Positions 43,812 through 52,907 of a stretch of DNA of 64,000 bases are shown piece by piece; within the stretch, counting starts at the first letter, position 1, and every line of letters starts with the position of its first letter. The stretch is from Psychroserpens luteus. GTDB taxonomy: Bacteria; Bacteroidota; Bacteroidia; Flavobacteriales; Flavobacteriaceae. Location of the stretch: positions 1 through 64,000 of the forward strand of contig NZ_JADILU010000003.1 in NCBI RefSeq assembly GCF_015319355.1. Reading direction: 5' to 3'. Both the position numbers and the translations under genes were made by a program. The notes beneath the pieces were generated by a model that saw only the letters and a program-made list of their open reading frames with translations, searched no databases and was not told where the DNA came from.

Positions 43812-44990
43812 ATGAGTCAAGATATTAGTAAACGCTATGCACAAAGAGGCGTTTCTGCTTCAAAAGAAGACGTACATAATGCTATTAAAAATATAGATAA
43901 GGGATTATTTCCTAAGGCGTTCTGTAAAATAGTTCCAGATTACTTAACAAATGATGACGATTACTGCTTGATAATGCATGCAGATGGAGCAGGTACAAAG
44001 AGCTCATTAGCTTATATGTATTGGAAAGAAACTGGAGATATTTCGGTTTGGAAAGGCATTGCTCAAGATGCTCTCATCATGAACATTGACGATTTATTGT
44101 GTGTTGGTGCGACAGATAATATCATTTTATCGTCAACTATTGGTCGTAACAAAAACTTAATTACAGGAGAAGTGCTTTCTGCAATTATAAACGGTACAGA
44201 AGAACTTATACAAGATTTAAAATCTTTTGGAGTGACTATTCATTCAACAGGTGGTGAAACTGCAGATGTTGGTGATTTAGTGCGTACAATTATTGTAGAT
44301 TCTACGGTTACAGCTCGTATGAAACGTAGCGATGTCATTGACAATGCCAATATAAAACCTGGAGATGTTATTGTTGGATTGGAGAGTTTTGGACAAGCAA
44401 CCTATGAAACCGAATATAATGGAGGCATGGGAAGCAACGGATTAACATCTGCACGTCATGATGTGTTTCACAAATACTTAGCCGAAAAATATCCTGAAAG
44501 TTTTGACGCCTCAGTTCCTGAAGACCTCGTCTATTCTGGACAAATCAAATTAACAGATGCTGTTGAGAATTCTCCTATAGATGCTGGTAAACTCGTATTA
44601 TCACCAACAAGAACATATGCGCCAATTATAAAAGCAATACTCTCTCGTTTTTCTTCGGAAACTTTACATGGCATGGTACATTGTTCTGGTGGAGCACAAA
44701 CTAAGATTCTTCATTTTATAGATAATCTACATATTATAAAAGATAATATGTTTGAAATTCCACCGTTATTCAAACTAATTCAAGAACAATCAAAAACAGA
44801 TTGGAAAGAAATGTATCAAGTATTTAACTGTGGTCATCGTATGGAACTCTATGTGACTCCAGAAATTGCAGACGATATTATCGAGATTTCAAATTCATTT
44901 AATGTAAATGCTAAAATAGTAGGTCGCGTAGAAGCTTCCGAAGAAAAAAAGTTGACCATTACAAGTGAGTTTGGAGTATTTGAATATTAA
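43812..44990 (+). CDS. purM: Phosphoribosylformylglycinamidine cyclo-ligase (AIR synthase)
   Basis: 392 residues from ATG 43812 (MSQDISKRYAQRGVSASKEDV), longer than the roughly 345 of E. coli PurM but usual for Bacteroidota. Fifth step of purine synthesis, closing the imidazole ring with ATP. Visible: HADGAGTKSSLAY (catalytic loop), MNIDDLLCVGATDNIILS, HSTGGETADVGDLV, GLESFGQATYE, GMVHCSGGAQTKIL and FNCGHRMELYV. The TTCCGAAG word occurs twice inside it (44652 and 44936), in different reading frames. Confidence 0.94.
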   Translation: MSQDISKRYAQRGVSASKEDVHNAIKNIDKGLFPKAFCKIVPDYLTNDDDYCLIMHADGAGTKSSLAYMYWKETGDISVWKGIAQDALIMNIDDLLCVGATDNIILSSTIGRNKNLITGEVLSAIINGTEELIQDLKSFGVTIHSTGGETADVGDLVRTIIVDSTVTARMKRSDVIDNANIKPGDVIVGLESFGQATYETEYNGGMGSNGLTSARHDVFHKYLAEKYPESFDASVPEDLVYSGQIKLTDAVENSPIDAGKLVLSPTRTYAPIIKAILSRFSSETLHGMVHCSGGAQTKILHFIDNLHIIKDNMFEIPPLFKLIQEQSKTDWKEMYQVFNCGHRMELYVTPEIADDIIEISNSFNVNAKIVGRVEASEEKKLTITSEFGVFEY

Positions 44991-45021
44991 TTTCTTACCA
45001 ATTTATATTAAATTTTTTTAG

Positions 45022-45966
45022 ATGAAAAGAGCTGCCTGCATCCTACTTGTGCTTTCAATTCAATTTTTAAGCGCTCAAACAGATTCTGTTTCAACCGTAA
45101 AACCTTTTTACAAATGGCATCAAAGCAACAAAGCTGGACTTGATATAAGTGAAGTCACTTTTGTAAATTGGAATGCTGGAGGAAGTAATTCCATTTCGGC
45201 TTTGTTAAATGTGTTGTCAGAATATAATTATAACGATCTCTATTATAAATGGAAAAATTCTGTTCGATTACGTTATGGTATCAATAAGCAAGAAAATCAA
45301 AGACTTAGAAAAACCGAAGATGAGCTAGAACTTATTTCTACGATAGGGTTTAGACAAGATACAATCACAAACTGGTATTTTTCTGGACGTTACAATTTTA
45401 AAACGCAATTATCTAGCGGTTATAATTATCCCAATAGAGATAATCCTATTTCAAGATTTATGGCTCCAGGTTATACGTTTTTAGGAGGAGGAGTAGAGTA
45501 TGGTAAAAACTTAGATAAGTTTTCAGTTTATTTTTCGCCTTTAACCTTTAAAGCCACATTTGTATTGGATGAAGAGCTCTCAAATGCAGGATCATTTGGA
45601 GTGGAACCTGCTGTTTTTGATGAAGAAGGAAATATGATTAAAAGTGGTGAGCGTGTGAGAACAGAAATGGGGATTTTATTCACTAATACTTATGAAGCAG
45701 TCGTTTATGAGAATATTAATGTAAGACAAAGATTAAGTCTTTACACAGATTATCTTCATCAATTTGGAAATGTAGATGTGGATTGGGAAATTGTTTTTGA
45801 TTTTACTGTAAACCAATATGTAAAAGCAACTTTAGGATCTCATTTAAGATATGATGACAATATCAAAACTTTGGTAGCAACAAATATAGATGATGAATTT
45901 GAAGAACGCGGAGCAAAAGTACAATGGAAACAACTTCTAGGTGTTGGTGTTATTGTAGATTTTTAG
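45022..45966 (+). CDS. DUF3078 outer-membrane protein
   Basis: 314 residues with signal peptide (to IQFLSAQ). WHQSNKAGLDISEVTFVNWNAGGSNSISALLNV is the DUF3078 signature, followed by repeated beta-hairpins (YYKWKNSVRLRYGINKQ, WYFSGRYNFKTQLSSGYNYP) and a terminal beta-signal (LLGVGVIVDF). Predicted outer-membrane barrel; function unknown. It follows purM after 31 bases and may be co-transcribed. Ends one base from a convergent small gene. Confidence 0.9.
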   Translation: MKRAACILLVLSIQFLSAQTDSVSTVKPFYKWHQSNKAGLDISEVTFVNWNAGGSNSISALLNVLSEYNYNDLYYKWKNSVRLRYGINKQENQRLRKTEDELELISTIGFRQDTITNWYFSGRYNFKTQLSSGYNYPNRDNPISRFMAPGYTFLGGGVEYGKNLDKFSVYFSPLTFKATFVLDEELSNAGSFGVEPAVFDEEGNMIKSGERVRTEMGILFTNTYEAVVYENINVRQRLSLYTDYLHQFGNVDVDWEIVFDFTVNQYVKATLGSHLRYDDNIKTLVATNIDDEFEERGAKVQWKQLLGVGVIVDF

Positions 45967-45967
45967 T

Positions 45968-46258
45968 TTATATAAATTCTTTTATTAAAGTAAAAAAAGC
46001 ACTGGTCACAGTGCAATCAATTAAGAAAATCACTGTAAAAAACTTAATATTAGATACACCTCGTATTTTATAAAAGCCTAATCGTTGCCTTACCTTTCTA
46101 TCGCTTATCATAAACCATAGCACAAAGATTAGAAATAGCTTTGTTGAGAGTGCTAAAATAAGCTCTGGGTTTATTGCTATTATCGCTAACGTAACTATAA
46201 ACGACCAAAACGCCATAGATTTATAATAGTTAAGTATAGACAAGACTTGCTTTTGCAT
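45968..46258 (-). CDS. Small membrane protein, function unknown
   Basis: 96 residues with three predicted hydrophobic stretches (about 15-30, 33-52, 72-92) separated by a basic loop (SDRKVRQRLGFYKIRG). No recognised domain. It faces the DUF3078 gene end-to-end with a one-base gap and is divergent from prfA. Confidence 0.65.
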   Translation of the reverse strand: MQKQVLSILNYYKSMAFWSFIVTLAIIAINPELILALSTKLFLIFVLWFMISDRKVRQRLGFYKIRGVSNIKFFTVIFLIDCTVTSAFFTLIKEFI

Positions 46259-46339
46259 ACGAGGATAACGTCAAACTAATAAAGAATATTTTTCAGGATA
46301 GTAACAAATTATTCACTACTACAAATCCATAAATTATCG

Positions 46340-46347
46340 TATTTTTG
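46340..46347 (+). promoter_or_regulatory. -7 box of prfA
   Basis: TATTTTTG, 22 bases before the ATG at 46370. Confidence 0.55.
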
Positions 46348-46369
46348 AATCACAATTTTTAGAAGATAG

Positions 46370-47446
46370 ATGTTAGAGAAATTACAAATAGTAAAACAGC
46401 GTTTTGATGAGGTGAGTGATTTAATCATTCAACCAGATATTATAACAGACCAAAAGCGTTACGTTGCCTTAAATAAAGAATATAAAGATTTACGCTTATT
46501 AATGGATAAGCGAGAATTATATATAGAGCTTACAGACAACTTAAAAGAAGCTGAAGAAATCATTTCTAATAGTAGTGATCCCGAAATGATCGAAATGGCA
46601 AAAATGCAATACGAAGAAGCTAAAGAAGGGATTCCAAAATTGGATGACGACATTAGAGTATTGTTAATTCCAAAAGATCCAGAAGATTCTAAAAATGCAG
46701 TTATAGAATTACGTGCAGGAACAGGTGGAGATGAAGCTAGTATTTTTGCTGGTGATTTGTTTAGAATGTACACTAAGTATTGTGAAAGTAGAGGCTGGAA
46801 AGTTGATACTGTAGATTATAGTGAAGGTACAAATGGTGGTTTTAAGGAAATTCAATTTGAAGTTACTGGAGAAGATGTCTACGGAACTTTAAAATTTGAA
46901 GCAGGTGTGCATCGTGTACAACGTGTGCCACAAACCGAAACTCAAGGTCGTGTGCATACCAGTGCAGCAACATGTATGGTATTTCCTGAGGCTGAAGAAT
47001 TTGACGTAGAAATTAACCCTAAAGATGTTCGTGTAGATTTTTTCTGTTCGTCTGGTCCAGGAGGACAATCTGTAAATACAACATATTCTGCTGTTCGTTT
47101 AACACATGAGCCTACAGGATTGGTGGCACAATGTCAAGATCAAAAATCACAACATAAAAATAAGGAGAAAGCTTTTAAAGTATTGCGTTCTCGTTTATAT
47201 GAAATGGAATTAGCCAAAAAGAATGCTGCTGATGCCGAAAAACGTGGTTCTATGGTGAGTTCTGGAGATAGAAGTGCTAAAATTAGAACTTATAACTATT
47301 CTCAAGGTCGAGTTACAGATCATAGAATAGGATTAACACTCTATGATTTACAAAATATCATGAATGGTGATATTCAAAAAATACTTGATGAATTGATGCT
47401 AGCAGAAAATACTGAGAAGTTGAAAGCTAGTGACGAACATATATAA
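46370..47446 (+). CDS. prfA: Peptide chain release factor 1
   Basis: 358 residues. Recognises UAA and UAG and triggers peptide release. GGQ motif at 231-233 ([16 protein letters not shown]), the RF1-type P-x-T anticodon-like tripeptide at 187-189 ([14 protein letters not shown]), and the C-terminal [17 protein letters not shown]. Normal length. A short REP-like palindrome separates it from the signal-peptidase-like gene downstream. Confidence 0.97.
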   Translation: MLEKLQIVKQRFDEVSDLIIQPDIITDQKRYVALNKEYKDLRLLMDKRELYIELTDNLKEAEEIISNSSDPEMIEMAKMQYEEAKEGIPKLDDDIRVLLIPKDPEDSKNAVIELRAGTGGDEASIFAGDLFRMYTKYCESRGWKVDTVDYSEGTNGGFKEIQFEVTGEDVYGTLKFEAGVHRVQRVPQTETQGRVHTSAATCMVFPEAEEFDVEINPKDVRVDFFCSSGPGGQSVNTTYSAVRLTHEPTGLVAQCQDQKSQHKNKEKAFKVLRSRLYEMELAKKNAADAEKRGSMVSSGDRSAKIRTYNYSQGRVTDHRIGLTLYDLQNIMNGDIQKILDELMLAENTEKLKASDEHI

Positions 47447-47454
47447 TATTAAAA

Positions 47455-47475
47455 ATTCCTGCGAAAGCAGGAATC
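47455..47475. repeat. REP-like palindrome, TTCCTG family, copy 2
   Basis: ATTCCTGC-GAAA-GCAGGAAT: 8-base perfect arms, four-base loop. Inverted relative to the copy at 9159. Confidence 0.65.
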
Positions 47476-47483
47476 TTTGTTTT

Positions 47484-48164
47484 ATGAAGAAAAAATTCAC
47501 ATACATTCTCATTTTTTTCTTGATTATCTTTGGTGTGCTAAGAATCTCAGGTATGCGTTCATACTACAATATTGCTTCAACAGGTACAGAGCCAAATTTA
47601 AAACTGAATTCTCATTTTGTTGGTTCTAATTTAATTACACCCAAAAGACTAGACTTTGCATACTACAGTTCTTTTAATGAGGATATAGGGGAAATGATTA
47701 TCATACAACGACTCATAGCTTTGCCTAATGATGTTGTAAAATGTATTGATGGAATTTTTTTTGTTAATGATATAAATGTAGATGATTCTTTGAATTTGCG
47801 TTACTCTTACAAATTAAGCATAGAAGATTTTAATAGACATATAAAGAATGATTTCGTTAATGATGAATCGTTTTTTGCATACCCAATTAATAGCGATTCA
47901 ATAGTAACATTTTTAGATGAAGATTATGTTGAAAAATCACCTATTAATTTGAAACGTCAAATGTCAAATGGTTCTTCAGGTTTATCTAAAGATATTAAAT
48001 CAAAAACAAACCTTTCATGGACAATCAATAACTTTGGACCAATTACAATTCCTGAAGGGAAATACTTTTTTGTAGGAGATAATAGAGACAATTCATTGGA
48101 CTCTAGGTATAATGGATTTATAGATGAAAAAGATATTAAAGGAGCTTTGCTATTGCAATTTTAG
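47484..48164 (+). CDS. Signal peptidase I homologue (S26) lacking the catalytic Ser and Lys
   Basis: 226 residues from ATG 47484 (MKKKFTYILIFFLIIFGVLR); an open frame extends upstream through the REP palindrome but is not the likely start. One N-terminal membrane anchor. Conserved S26 box E, YFFVGDNRDNSLDSRYNG, is clear near residue 193. In box B, ASTGTEPNL aligns with PSGSMEPTL, so the catalytic Ser is Gly 34; in box D, IIIQRLIALPND aligns with YIKRAVGLPGD, so the general-base Lys is Gln 75. It is probably a non-cleaving homologue, possibly a chaperone or binding protein. Confidence 0.85.
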   Translation: MKKKFTYILIFFLIIFGVLRISGMRSYYNIASTGTEPNLKLNSHFVGSNLITPKRLDFAYYSSFNEDIGEMIIIQRLIALPNDVVKCIDGIFFVNDINVDDSLNLRYSYKLSIEDFNRHIKNDFVNDESFFAYPINSDSIVTFLDEDYVEKSPINLKRQMSNGSSGLSKDIKSKTNLSWTINNFGPITIPEGKYFFVGDNRDNSLDSRYNGFIDEKDIKGALLLQF

Positions 48165-48210
48165 CATATCTGTCTAAACGAAGAACAACAACAACTCAAC
48201 AAACAATACA

Positions 48211-49026
48211 TTGACAACACAACAACTAACTCAACAAATCAAAAAAAAGAATTCCTTTCTATGTATAGGATTGGATGTCGATTTAAATAAAATCCCAAAA
48301 CATTTATTAAAAGATGAAGATCCAATCTTCGCCTTTAATAAAGCCATTATTGATGCAACACATCATTTATGCGTTGCTTACAAGCCCAACACCGCTTTTT
48401 ATGAAGCTTACGGACTTAAAGGTTGGAAAGCACTTGAGAAAACAATCATGTATCTCAATGTAAAATACCCAGAAATATTCACCATCGCAGATGCAAAGCG
48501 TGGAGACATAGGTAATACAAGTACTATGTATGCTAAAGCCTTCTTTGAAGACTTAGCTTTTGATAGTGTTACAGTTGCGCCTTATATGGGAAAAGATTCT
48601 ATAGAACCTTTCTTAGCATTTGAGAACAAGCATACCATTATGTTAGCATTAACATCTAATGAAGGTGCTTTTGATTTTCAAACGAAGATGGTTGCTGGTA
48701 AAGAACTCTATAAACAAGTTCTCGAAACCTCAAAGTCTTGGAAGAATTCTGAAAATCTAATGTATGTCGTCGGAGCAACAAAAGCAGAATATCTAGCAGA
48801 TATTAGAAACATCATACCAGATAGTTTTTTATTAGTTCCAGGAATAGGAGCACAAGGTGGTAATTTACAAGATGTTTGTAAATATGGTATGAACGACTCT
48901 GTTGGATTATTAATAAACTCTTCTAGAGGGGTTATATATGCGTCTCAAAATGAAGATTTTGCTGAGGTTGCTGCTGAAAAAGCTAGAGAGTTACAAGAGC
49001 AAATGGAAATTATTTTATCCAAATAA
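48211..49026 (+). CDS. pyrF: Orotidine 5'-phosphate decarboxylase, type 2
   Basis: 271 residues from a TTG start at 48211 ([24 protein letters not shown]); no nearby ATG fits. Last step of UMP synthesis. Signatures: [40 protein letters not shown] (catalytic Asp/Lys/Asp) and [10 protein letters not shown], matching the longer type-2 subfamily. It is followed after 33 bases by a substrate-binding-like gene. Confidence 0.95.
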   Translation: MTTQQLTQQIKKKNSFLCIGLDVDLNKIPKHLLKDEDPIFAFNKAIIDATHHLCVAYKPNTAFYEAYGLKGWKALEKTIMYLNVKYPEIFTIADAKRGDIGNTSTMYAKAFFEDLAFDSVTVAPYMGKDSIEPFLAFENKHTIMLALTSNEGAFDFQTKMVAGKELYKQVLETSKSWKNSENLMYVVGATKAEYLADIRNIIPDSFLLVPGIGAQGGNLQDVCKYGMNDSVGLLINSSRGVIYASQNEDFAEVAAEKARELQEQMEIILSK

Positions 49027-49028
49027 AT

Positions 49029-49059
49029 TGTCATACTGAACTTGATTCAGCATCTCATC
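49029..49059. repeat. REP-like palindrome, CTGAACTTG family, copy before the cobalamin-binding-like gene
   Basis: TACTGAACTTGATTCAGCAT core followed by CTCATC. The same element occurs near 62731 inside a coding region, and related copies cluster at 58852-59132. Confidence 0.65.
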
Positions 49060-49845
49060 ATGATATACAAAGATCAACTTAAGCGAACTTTAGAGATTTC
49101 TGTTACTCCAAAACGGGTCATCTCCTTAGTACCATCTCAAACAGAACTCCTAGTTGATTTAGGTTTAGAATCTTCGATTGCTGGTGTTACCAAATTTTGT
49201 GTTCATCCTTTTTCTCTTCGGAAAAATAAAACAGTGGTTGGTGGTACAAAACAAGTGGATTTTGATAAAATCAGAAATTTAGAACCAGATATTATTCTTT
49301 GTAATAAAGAAGAAAACACTAAGGAGATGATTCTTGAGTTAGAGAAAATTGCTCCAGTTCATATTGGTGATATTTATAATTTGGAAGATGCTTTAAAACT
49401 TATTGGTTTATATGGAGAATTATTTTCCGTAGAAAAAAATGCTGAGCTACTTATTGAGAATATAAGAAACGAACACCAAGACTTTCAAAAATATATTAAA
49501 GACCAACCAAAACTCAAAGTTGCTTATTTTATTTGGAAAAACCCATGGATGGTTGCAGCAAAAGACACTTTTATAAACGAAATGTTAGTGTTGAATAATT
49601 TTGAAAATTACTTCGGAAATTTAAAACGTTACCCAGAAATTCAATTAGATGCAATAGCTAAAAATGTAGATGTAATATTGTTGTCTAGTGAGCCTTTCCC
49701 TTTTAAACAAGAGCATATTGAGTCTTTAAAGCTAAGATTCCCTAATTGCAAAGTGATTTTGGTAGATGGAGAATACTTTTCTTGGTATGGTTCTAGATTA
49801 GAAAAAGCGTTTGAGTATTTTAAAACGCTGCGTTCAAATCTTTAG
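49060..49845 (+). CDS. Cobalamin-binding-like (BtuF/helical backbone metal receptor) protein without a signal peptide
   Basis: 261 residues from ATG 49060 (MIYKDQLKRTLEI); the open frame begins in the REP element at 49042, which is unlikely to be used. Two-lobe periplasmic-binding fold joined by one helix: KRVISLVPSQTELLVDLGLESSIAGVTKFCVHP at the N-terminus, VVGGTKQVDFDKIRNLEPDIIL, and YFIWKNPWMVAAKDTFINEML, typical of BtuF-like proteins. No export signal is seen, so it may be cytoplasmic; the ligand is unknown. Its last 26 bases overlap a convergent small gene. Confidence 0.85.
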   Translation: MIYKDQLKRTLEISVTPKRVISLVPSQTELLVDLGLESSIAGVTKFCVHPFSLRKNKTVVGGTKQVDFDKIRNLEPDIILCNKEENTKEMILELEKIAPVHIGDIYNLEDALKLIGLYGELFSVEKNAELLIENIRNEHQDFQKYIKDQPKLKVAYFIWKNPWMVAAKDTFINEMLVLNNFENYFGNLKRYPEIQLDAIAKNVDVILLSSEPFPFKQEHIESLKLRFPNCKVILVDGEYFSWYGSRLEKAFEYFKTLRSNL

Positions 49846-50047
49846 AATCATACTTTTCTAGGTTTAATATCTTCTGCTTTAATTTTTTTGCTTCATGAAA
49901 TAAGGTATCACTTAAACTCCTGTCAGTTTGTGCTACATTATAAGCCTCTTCAATAAAATTTGAATACTTGTGTTCTAGATCTTTTAGATTGGTTATTTTA
50001 CTTGGGTTTGGACTAACCTTCCCAACTTTACAAAAATGTGAATTCAT
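49820..50047 (-). CDS. Lacal_2735-like small helical protein (paralogue 1)
   Basis: 75 residues. The core LEHKYSNFIEEAYNVAQTDRSLSDTLFHEAKKLKQKI matches the pattern LxxKYxxLxxEAYxLxxxDxxxSDxxxxEAxxLxxxI of Lacal_2735-family proteins in Flavobacteriaceae. Two helices, cytoplasmic, function unknown. Its 3' end overlaps the cobalamin-binding-like gene by 26 bases; a paralogue lies 76 bases upstream. Confidence 0.75.
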   Translation of the reverse strand: MNSHFCKVGKVSPNPSKITNLKDLEHKYSNFIEEAYNVAQTDRSLSDTLFHEAKKLKQKILNLEKYDSKDLNAAF

Positions 50048-50123
50048 AACAACTTGTTTTAAAGTATATATACGTTTGTATACATGCTTTTAGACTTGCG
50101 TTAAAGGTTAAATAATTGTAAAA

Positions 50124-50327
50124 TTAATTTTGTTGTAAAGTGCTTAAATCTCTATTGAGGTATTTGAGTTTATTGAGTTTGTGAAGTAACTTAATGGCTT
50201 TATATTCTGAAATATCACTAAGAGCTGAGTCTGTTTGACGCAAATTGTATGCTTGCTCTACAAGCATTTTATAACGAGTTAAAAGCAAATTTTGATGATC
50301 AATGATTTTTTGTGTGGATATCATCAC
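50124..50327 (-). CDS. Lacal_2735-like small helical protein (paralogue 2)
   Basis: 67 residues with the same pattern as its neighbour: LLTRYKMLVEQAYNLRQTDSALSDISEYKAIKLLHKL. The shared framework (EAYN/QAYN, QTD, LSD) over only about 40 residues indicates an old tandem duplication. Function unknown. Confidence 0.72.
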   Translation of the reverse strand: MMISTQKIIDHQNLLLTRYKMLVEQAYNLRQTDSALSDISEYKAIKLLHKLNKLKYLNRDLSTLQQN

Positions 50328-50396
50328 AATATTAATTAGCTAATAAATTTAGATAAATTATTGTGATTCAGCACTATAATTGTTAAAAATGTTCAT

Positions 50397-50430
50397 AAAA
50401 AAAATCGACTTAAATTTTAAGTCGATTTTT
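50397..50430. terminator. Palindromic terminator-like element
   Basis: AAAAATCGACTTAAA and TTTAAGTCGATTTTT around T: a strong hairpin with A- and T-runs. It lies after the DUF4197 gene end (minus strand), 110 bases downstream of its stop, and before the Lacal_2735-like pair. Confidence 0.75.
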
Positions 50431-50542
50431 AACTAACTAATTCATAATGAAATATGAAGTGTACTTTAAACTAACTATGCAAATATCAGTAGTTTTTACA
50501 CGTTTTATGTTATGTAAGTATTAGCATATTATTAAGCCTTAC

Positions 50543-51256
50543 TTAATCTTGTAATGCAAATACTTTTTTTAATAGATCTGTAGACCTAGAAGAAGCCTTG
50601 CTTCTAATTTCGTTTTCTTCAACAGCAATCATAGTATAAACACCTTTTAGAGCTTCTCCTGTAACATAATCTGTAAGATTAGGATTTACATTATTAGTAA
50701 AAGGTATTGCATTGTACTTATTAATAAGATTTTCCCAAATTTGATCTGCACCAACTTTTGCAAATGAATTATTGATTACCGGGTGAAATTTATTGTAAAG
50801 TTCAGTTTGTGTTTTACTTGTTAGATATTGTGTTGCTGCATCATTGTTACCTAATAGGATGTTTTTTGCATCATCAAACGTAATATCTTTAACCGCATTA
50901 ACAAATATTGGTGTTGCTTCTCCAACAGCATCTTCTGCAGCTCTGTTTAATACTTTTAAGCCTTCATCTGCTAAATTACTTAAACCTATATCTCTTAAGC
51001 CTTTATCTACTTTTTGTAATTCTTCTGGTAATAATATTTTTACCAAATCATTTTTGAAAAAACCATCTGTTTGAGTGAGCTTGGTAACTTGCTTATCAAT
51101 ACCTAAATTTAAAGCTTCTCGTAAACCAGATGCAATGTCAGCATTACTTAATACGTCTCCAACACCTCCTTGAGGTAAGTTGTTAACGACATTTTGTAAA
51201 TCTGCGCAGGCGGTTAAGCTAAAAATTGCAAATAACACTAAAATTTTTTTGTACAT
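50543..51256 (-). CDS. DUF4197 lipoprotein
   Basis: 237 residues. Lipobox SLTAC (Cys 17). The all-helical body matches DUF4197: SNADIASGLREALNLGIDKQVTKL, GFFKNDLVKILLPEEL, AAEDAVGEATPIFVNAVKDITFDDAKNIL, and the C-terminal GVYTMIAVEENEIRSKASSRSTDLLKKVF. The family is widespread in Gram-negatives, role unknown. Predicted outer- or inner-membrane lipoprotein facing the periplasm. Confidence 0.92.
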   Translation of the reverse strand: MYKKILVLFAIFSLTACADLQNVVNNLPQGGVGDVLSNADIASGLREALNLGIDKQVTKLTQTDGFFKNDLVKILLPEELQKVDKGLRDIGLSNLADEGLKVLNRAAEDAVGEATPIFVNAVKDITFDDAKNILLGNNDAATQYLTSKTQTELYNKFHPVINNSFAKVGADQIWENLINKYNAIPFTNNVNPNLTDYVTGEALKGVYTMIAVEENEIRSKASSRSTDLLKKVFALQD

Positions 51257-51409
51257 AATAAGGTTTGTTTTTTATAAAAATAAATATAATTGAGAGTGTA
51301 AATTTATAATTTTATAATATTGAAATATGCCATTTTAGTAAATAATTAGTATAAAATACTACTTTAGCACAATAGTTGTTAATATCAATAGGATTATAAC
51401 AGATAATAA

Positions 51410-52522
51410 ATGAATATAAAAGCATTTCTCGTCATTTTACTTTGCGTTAGTTTTCCTTTTTTGGGAAGCGCACAAATTAGATTTTCTGAAACAATACAAA
51501 CTTCAAAAACTGCAACAGATACAGAAGCTTCTCTATTTTTTGTCGATTTTTGGGCTACATGGTGTGGACCTTGTATTTATGCTTCAGAATATTTAGGTGT
51601 ACTACAAAAACAACATCCAGATAATTTTTATGTTGTTTCACTTTCCGAAGAAAACCCAGACATTGTCAAAAGATTTCTTAAAAAGAACCCTACAGATTTA
51701 GCGGTTTCTATTGATTATAATGGTGAAACTTTTAAAGCTAATAATACGAGAGTACTTCCTTATGGTTTGTTGATCAATGCTAATGGTAAAGTGTTATGGA
51801 AAGGAAGTCCAACAGATTTCAAAAAATCTGATTTAATAAGATTCCTTAAGCAAAACACCATAACTATTGAAGTAGACAAGGTACTTAAAGTCAAAAAAAT
51901 TAAACAGGAGGTCTTTGAAGCAGATTATATCCCAACTGAAGATTTCGAAATAAAAAAACTCAAAGGTGAAACTTATGAGACGTTGGTAAGGAATAGTAGT
52001 AACGGTTATGTTCATTATAAAGGATTTTTAAAGGATATTATTGCTAGAGAACATCATATATTATTAAGTCAAGTGAAATTAGAGCCTAGTCTTAATAAAA
52101 CATATGAGATTTATATAAAGAAAGGAACAAGCGCTACCTTTCAAATTTTAGATGAATTAAAATTAGATTTATTCCATACCCAAAGTAAAGGTGACGTATT
52201 AATGATAGATATTTCTAATATTAATTATTGGGATACAAATCAAATAGATTGGGGAAAAGACACTGCAGAGTATTTAATAGACGATTCACAAATACAAGCA
52301 GATAATGTGGCATTTAAAGATGTGATGTATCAATTGGCATCGGTTTTAAATCTTCCTGTAATTACAAAAGGAGGTGAGCCAGATGAAGATTTACACGATT
52401 GGCAAATTCATCATAGGTTTTATAATTTGATGCAATCCAACATGTTAGATGCTTACGGTCTCAAAGTAGGCAAAGAGTCTGGGAGCTTCAAAATATATAC
52501 CATACGAAAAAAGACACCTTAA
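51410..52522 (+). CDS. TlpA-like thioredoxin with C-terminal DUF3738-type domain
   Basis: 370 residues. Signal peptide (to FLGSAQ). Thioredoxin fold with FVDFWATWCGPC (about 45-56) and the cis-Pro loop VLPYGLLINANG. The C-terminal 200 residues (EVFEADYIPTEDFEIKKLKGETYETLV, VMYQLASVLNLPVITKGGEPDEDLHDWQIH) resemble the soil-associated TIGR03435/DUF3738 module that is often fused to redox or M56 proteins. Likely a periplasmic thiol-disulfide enzyme. Confidence 0.85.
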   Translation: MNIKAFLVILLCVSFPFLGSAQIRFSETIQTSKTATDTEASLFFVDFWATWCGPCIYASEYLGVLQKQHPDNFYVVSLSEENPDIVKRFLKKNPTDLAVSIDYNGETFKANNTRVLPYGLLINANGKVLWKGSPTDFKKSDLIRFLKQNTITIEVDKVLKVKKIKQEVFEADYIPTEDFEIKKLKGETYETLVRNSSNGYVHYKGFLKDIIAREHHILLSQVKLEPSLNKTYEIYIKKGTSATFQILDELKLDLFHTQSKGDVLMIDISNINYWDTNQIDWGKDTAEYLIDDSQIQADNVAFKDVMYQLASVLNLPVITKGGEPDEDLHDWQIHHRFYNLMQSNMLDAYGLKVGKESGSFKIYTIRKKTP

Positions 52523-52536
52523 AAGGATGTCTCTCT
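52510..52536 (+). terminator. Weak terminator overlapping the stop of the TlpA gene
   Basis: AGACACCTT / AAGGATGTCT stem with a mismatch, formed partly by the last codons, followed by pyrimidine-rich sequence. Confidence 0.5.
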
Positions 52537-52539
52537 CTA

Positions 52540-52841
52540 CTTATTATAAGTAACATTATTTTAATACACTCAATTTAGTGTGTCTTAATGTGTGATTGTC
52601 TCAATCAAAACAGCCAGTACCATTAAATTAGTATGTTCCTTAAGTGTAATGACCTTCTTGCTACATTCTATTTGTAATATATAGGGTTTGAGATCACTAA
52701 ACCCATCAATAAAGACAAGGTTTTAAGTTTGCTTAAGAGGCTTAATTAGACTATTAGACTATAAGAAATAGCCTTTTTAAAACTAGATTTGTAGAACTTA
52801 ACAAAAGGGAAATAATCACATTTCATGACTATAGAATATAA
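52540..52841. other. Intergenic stretch between two convergent genes
   Basis: About 300 bases with no coding-like frame. Contains short dyads (ACACTCAATTTAGTGTGT at 52565-52582) but no recognised element. Confidence 0.5.
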
Positions 52842-52871
52842 AAAAAAGACACCATTTTAAGGTGTCTTTTT
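52842..52871. terminator. Terminator of the OmpA-family gene
   Basis: AAAAAGACACC, loop ATTTTAA, GGTGTCTTTTT: bidirectional, 36 bases past the minus-strand stop. Confidence 0.88.
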
Positions 52872-52907
52872 CTTAATTATTATAACTCTTACTTAATATA
52901 AGTAATA

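Noticed and set aside
47430-47483. Upstream start of the signal-peptidase homologue overlapping prfA
   Set aside because: The extension is encoded by the REP palindrome; the membrane anchor begins at ATG 47484.
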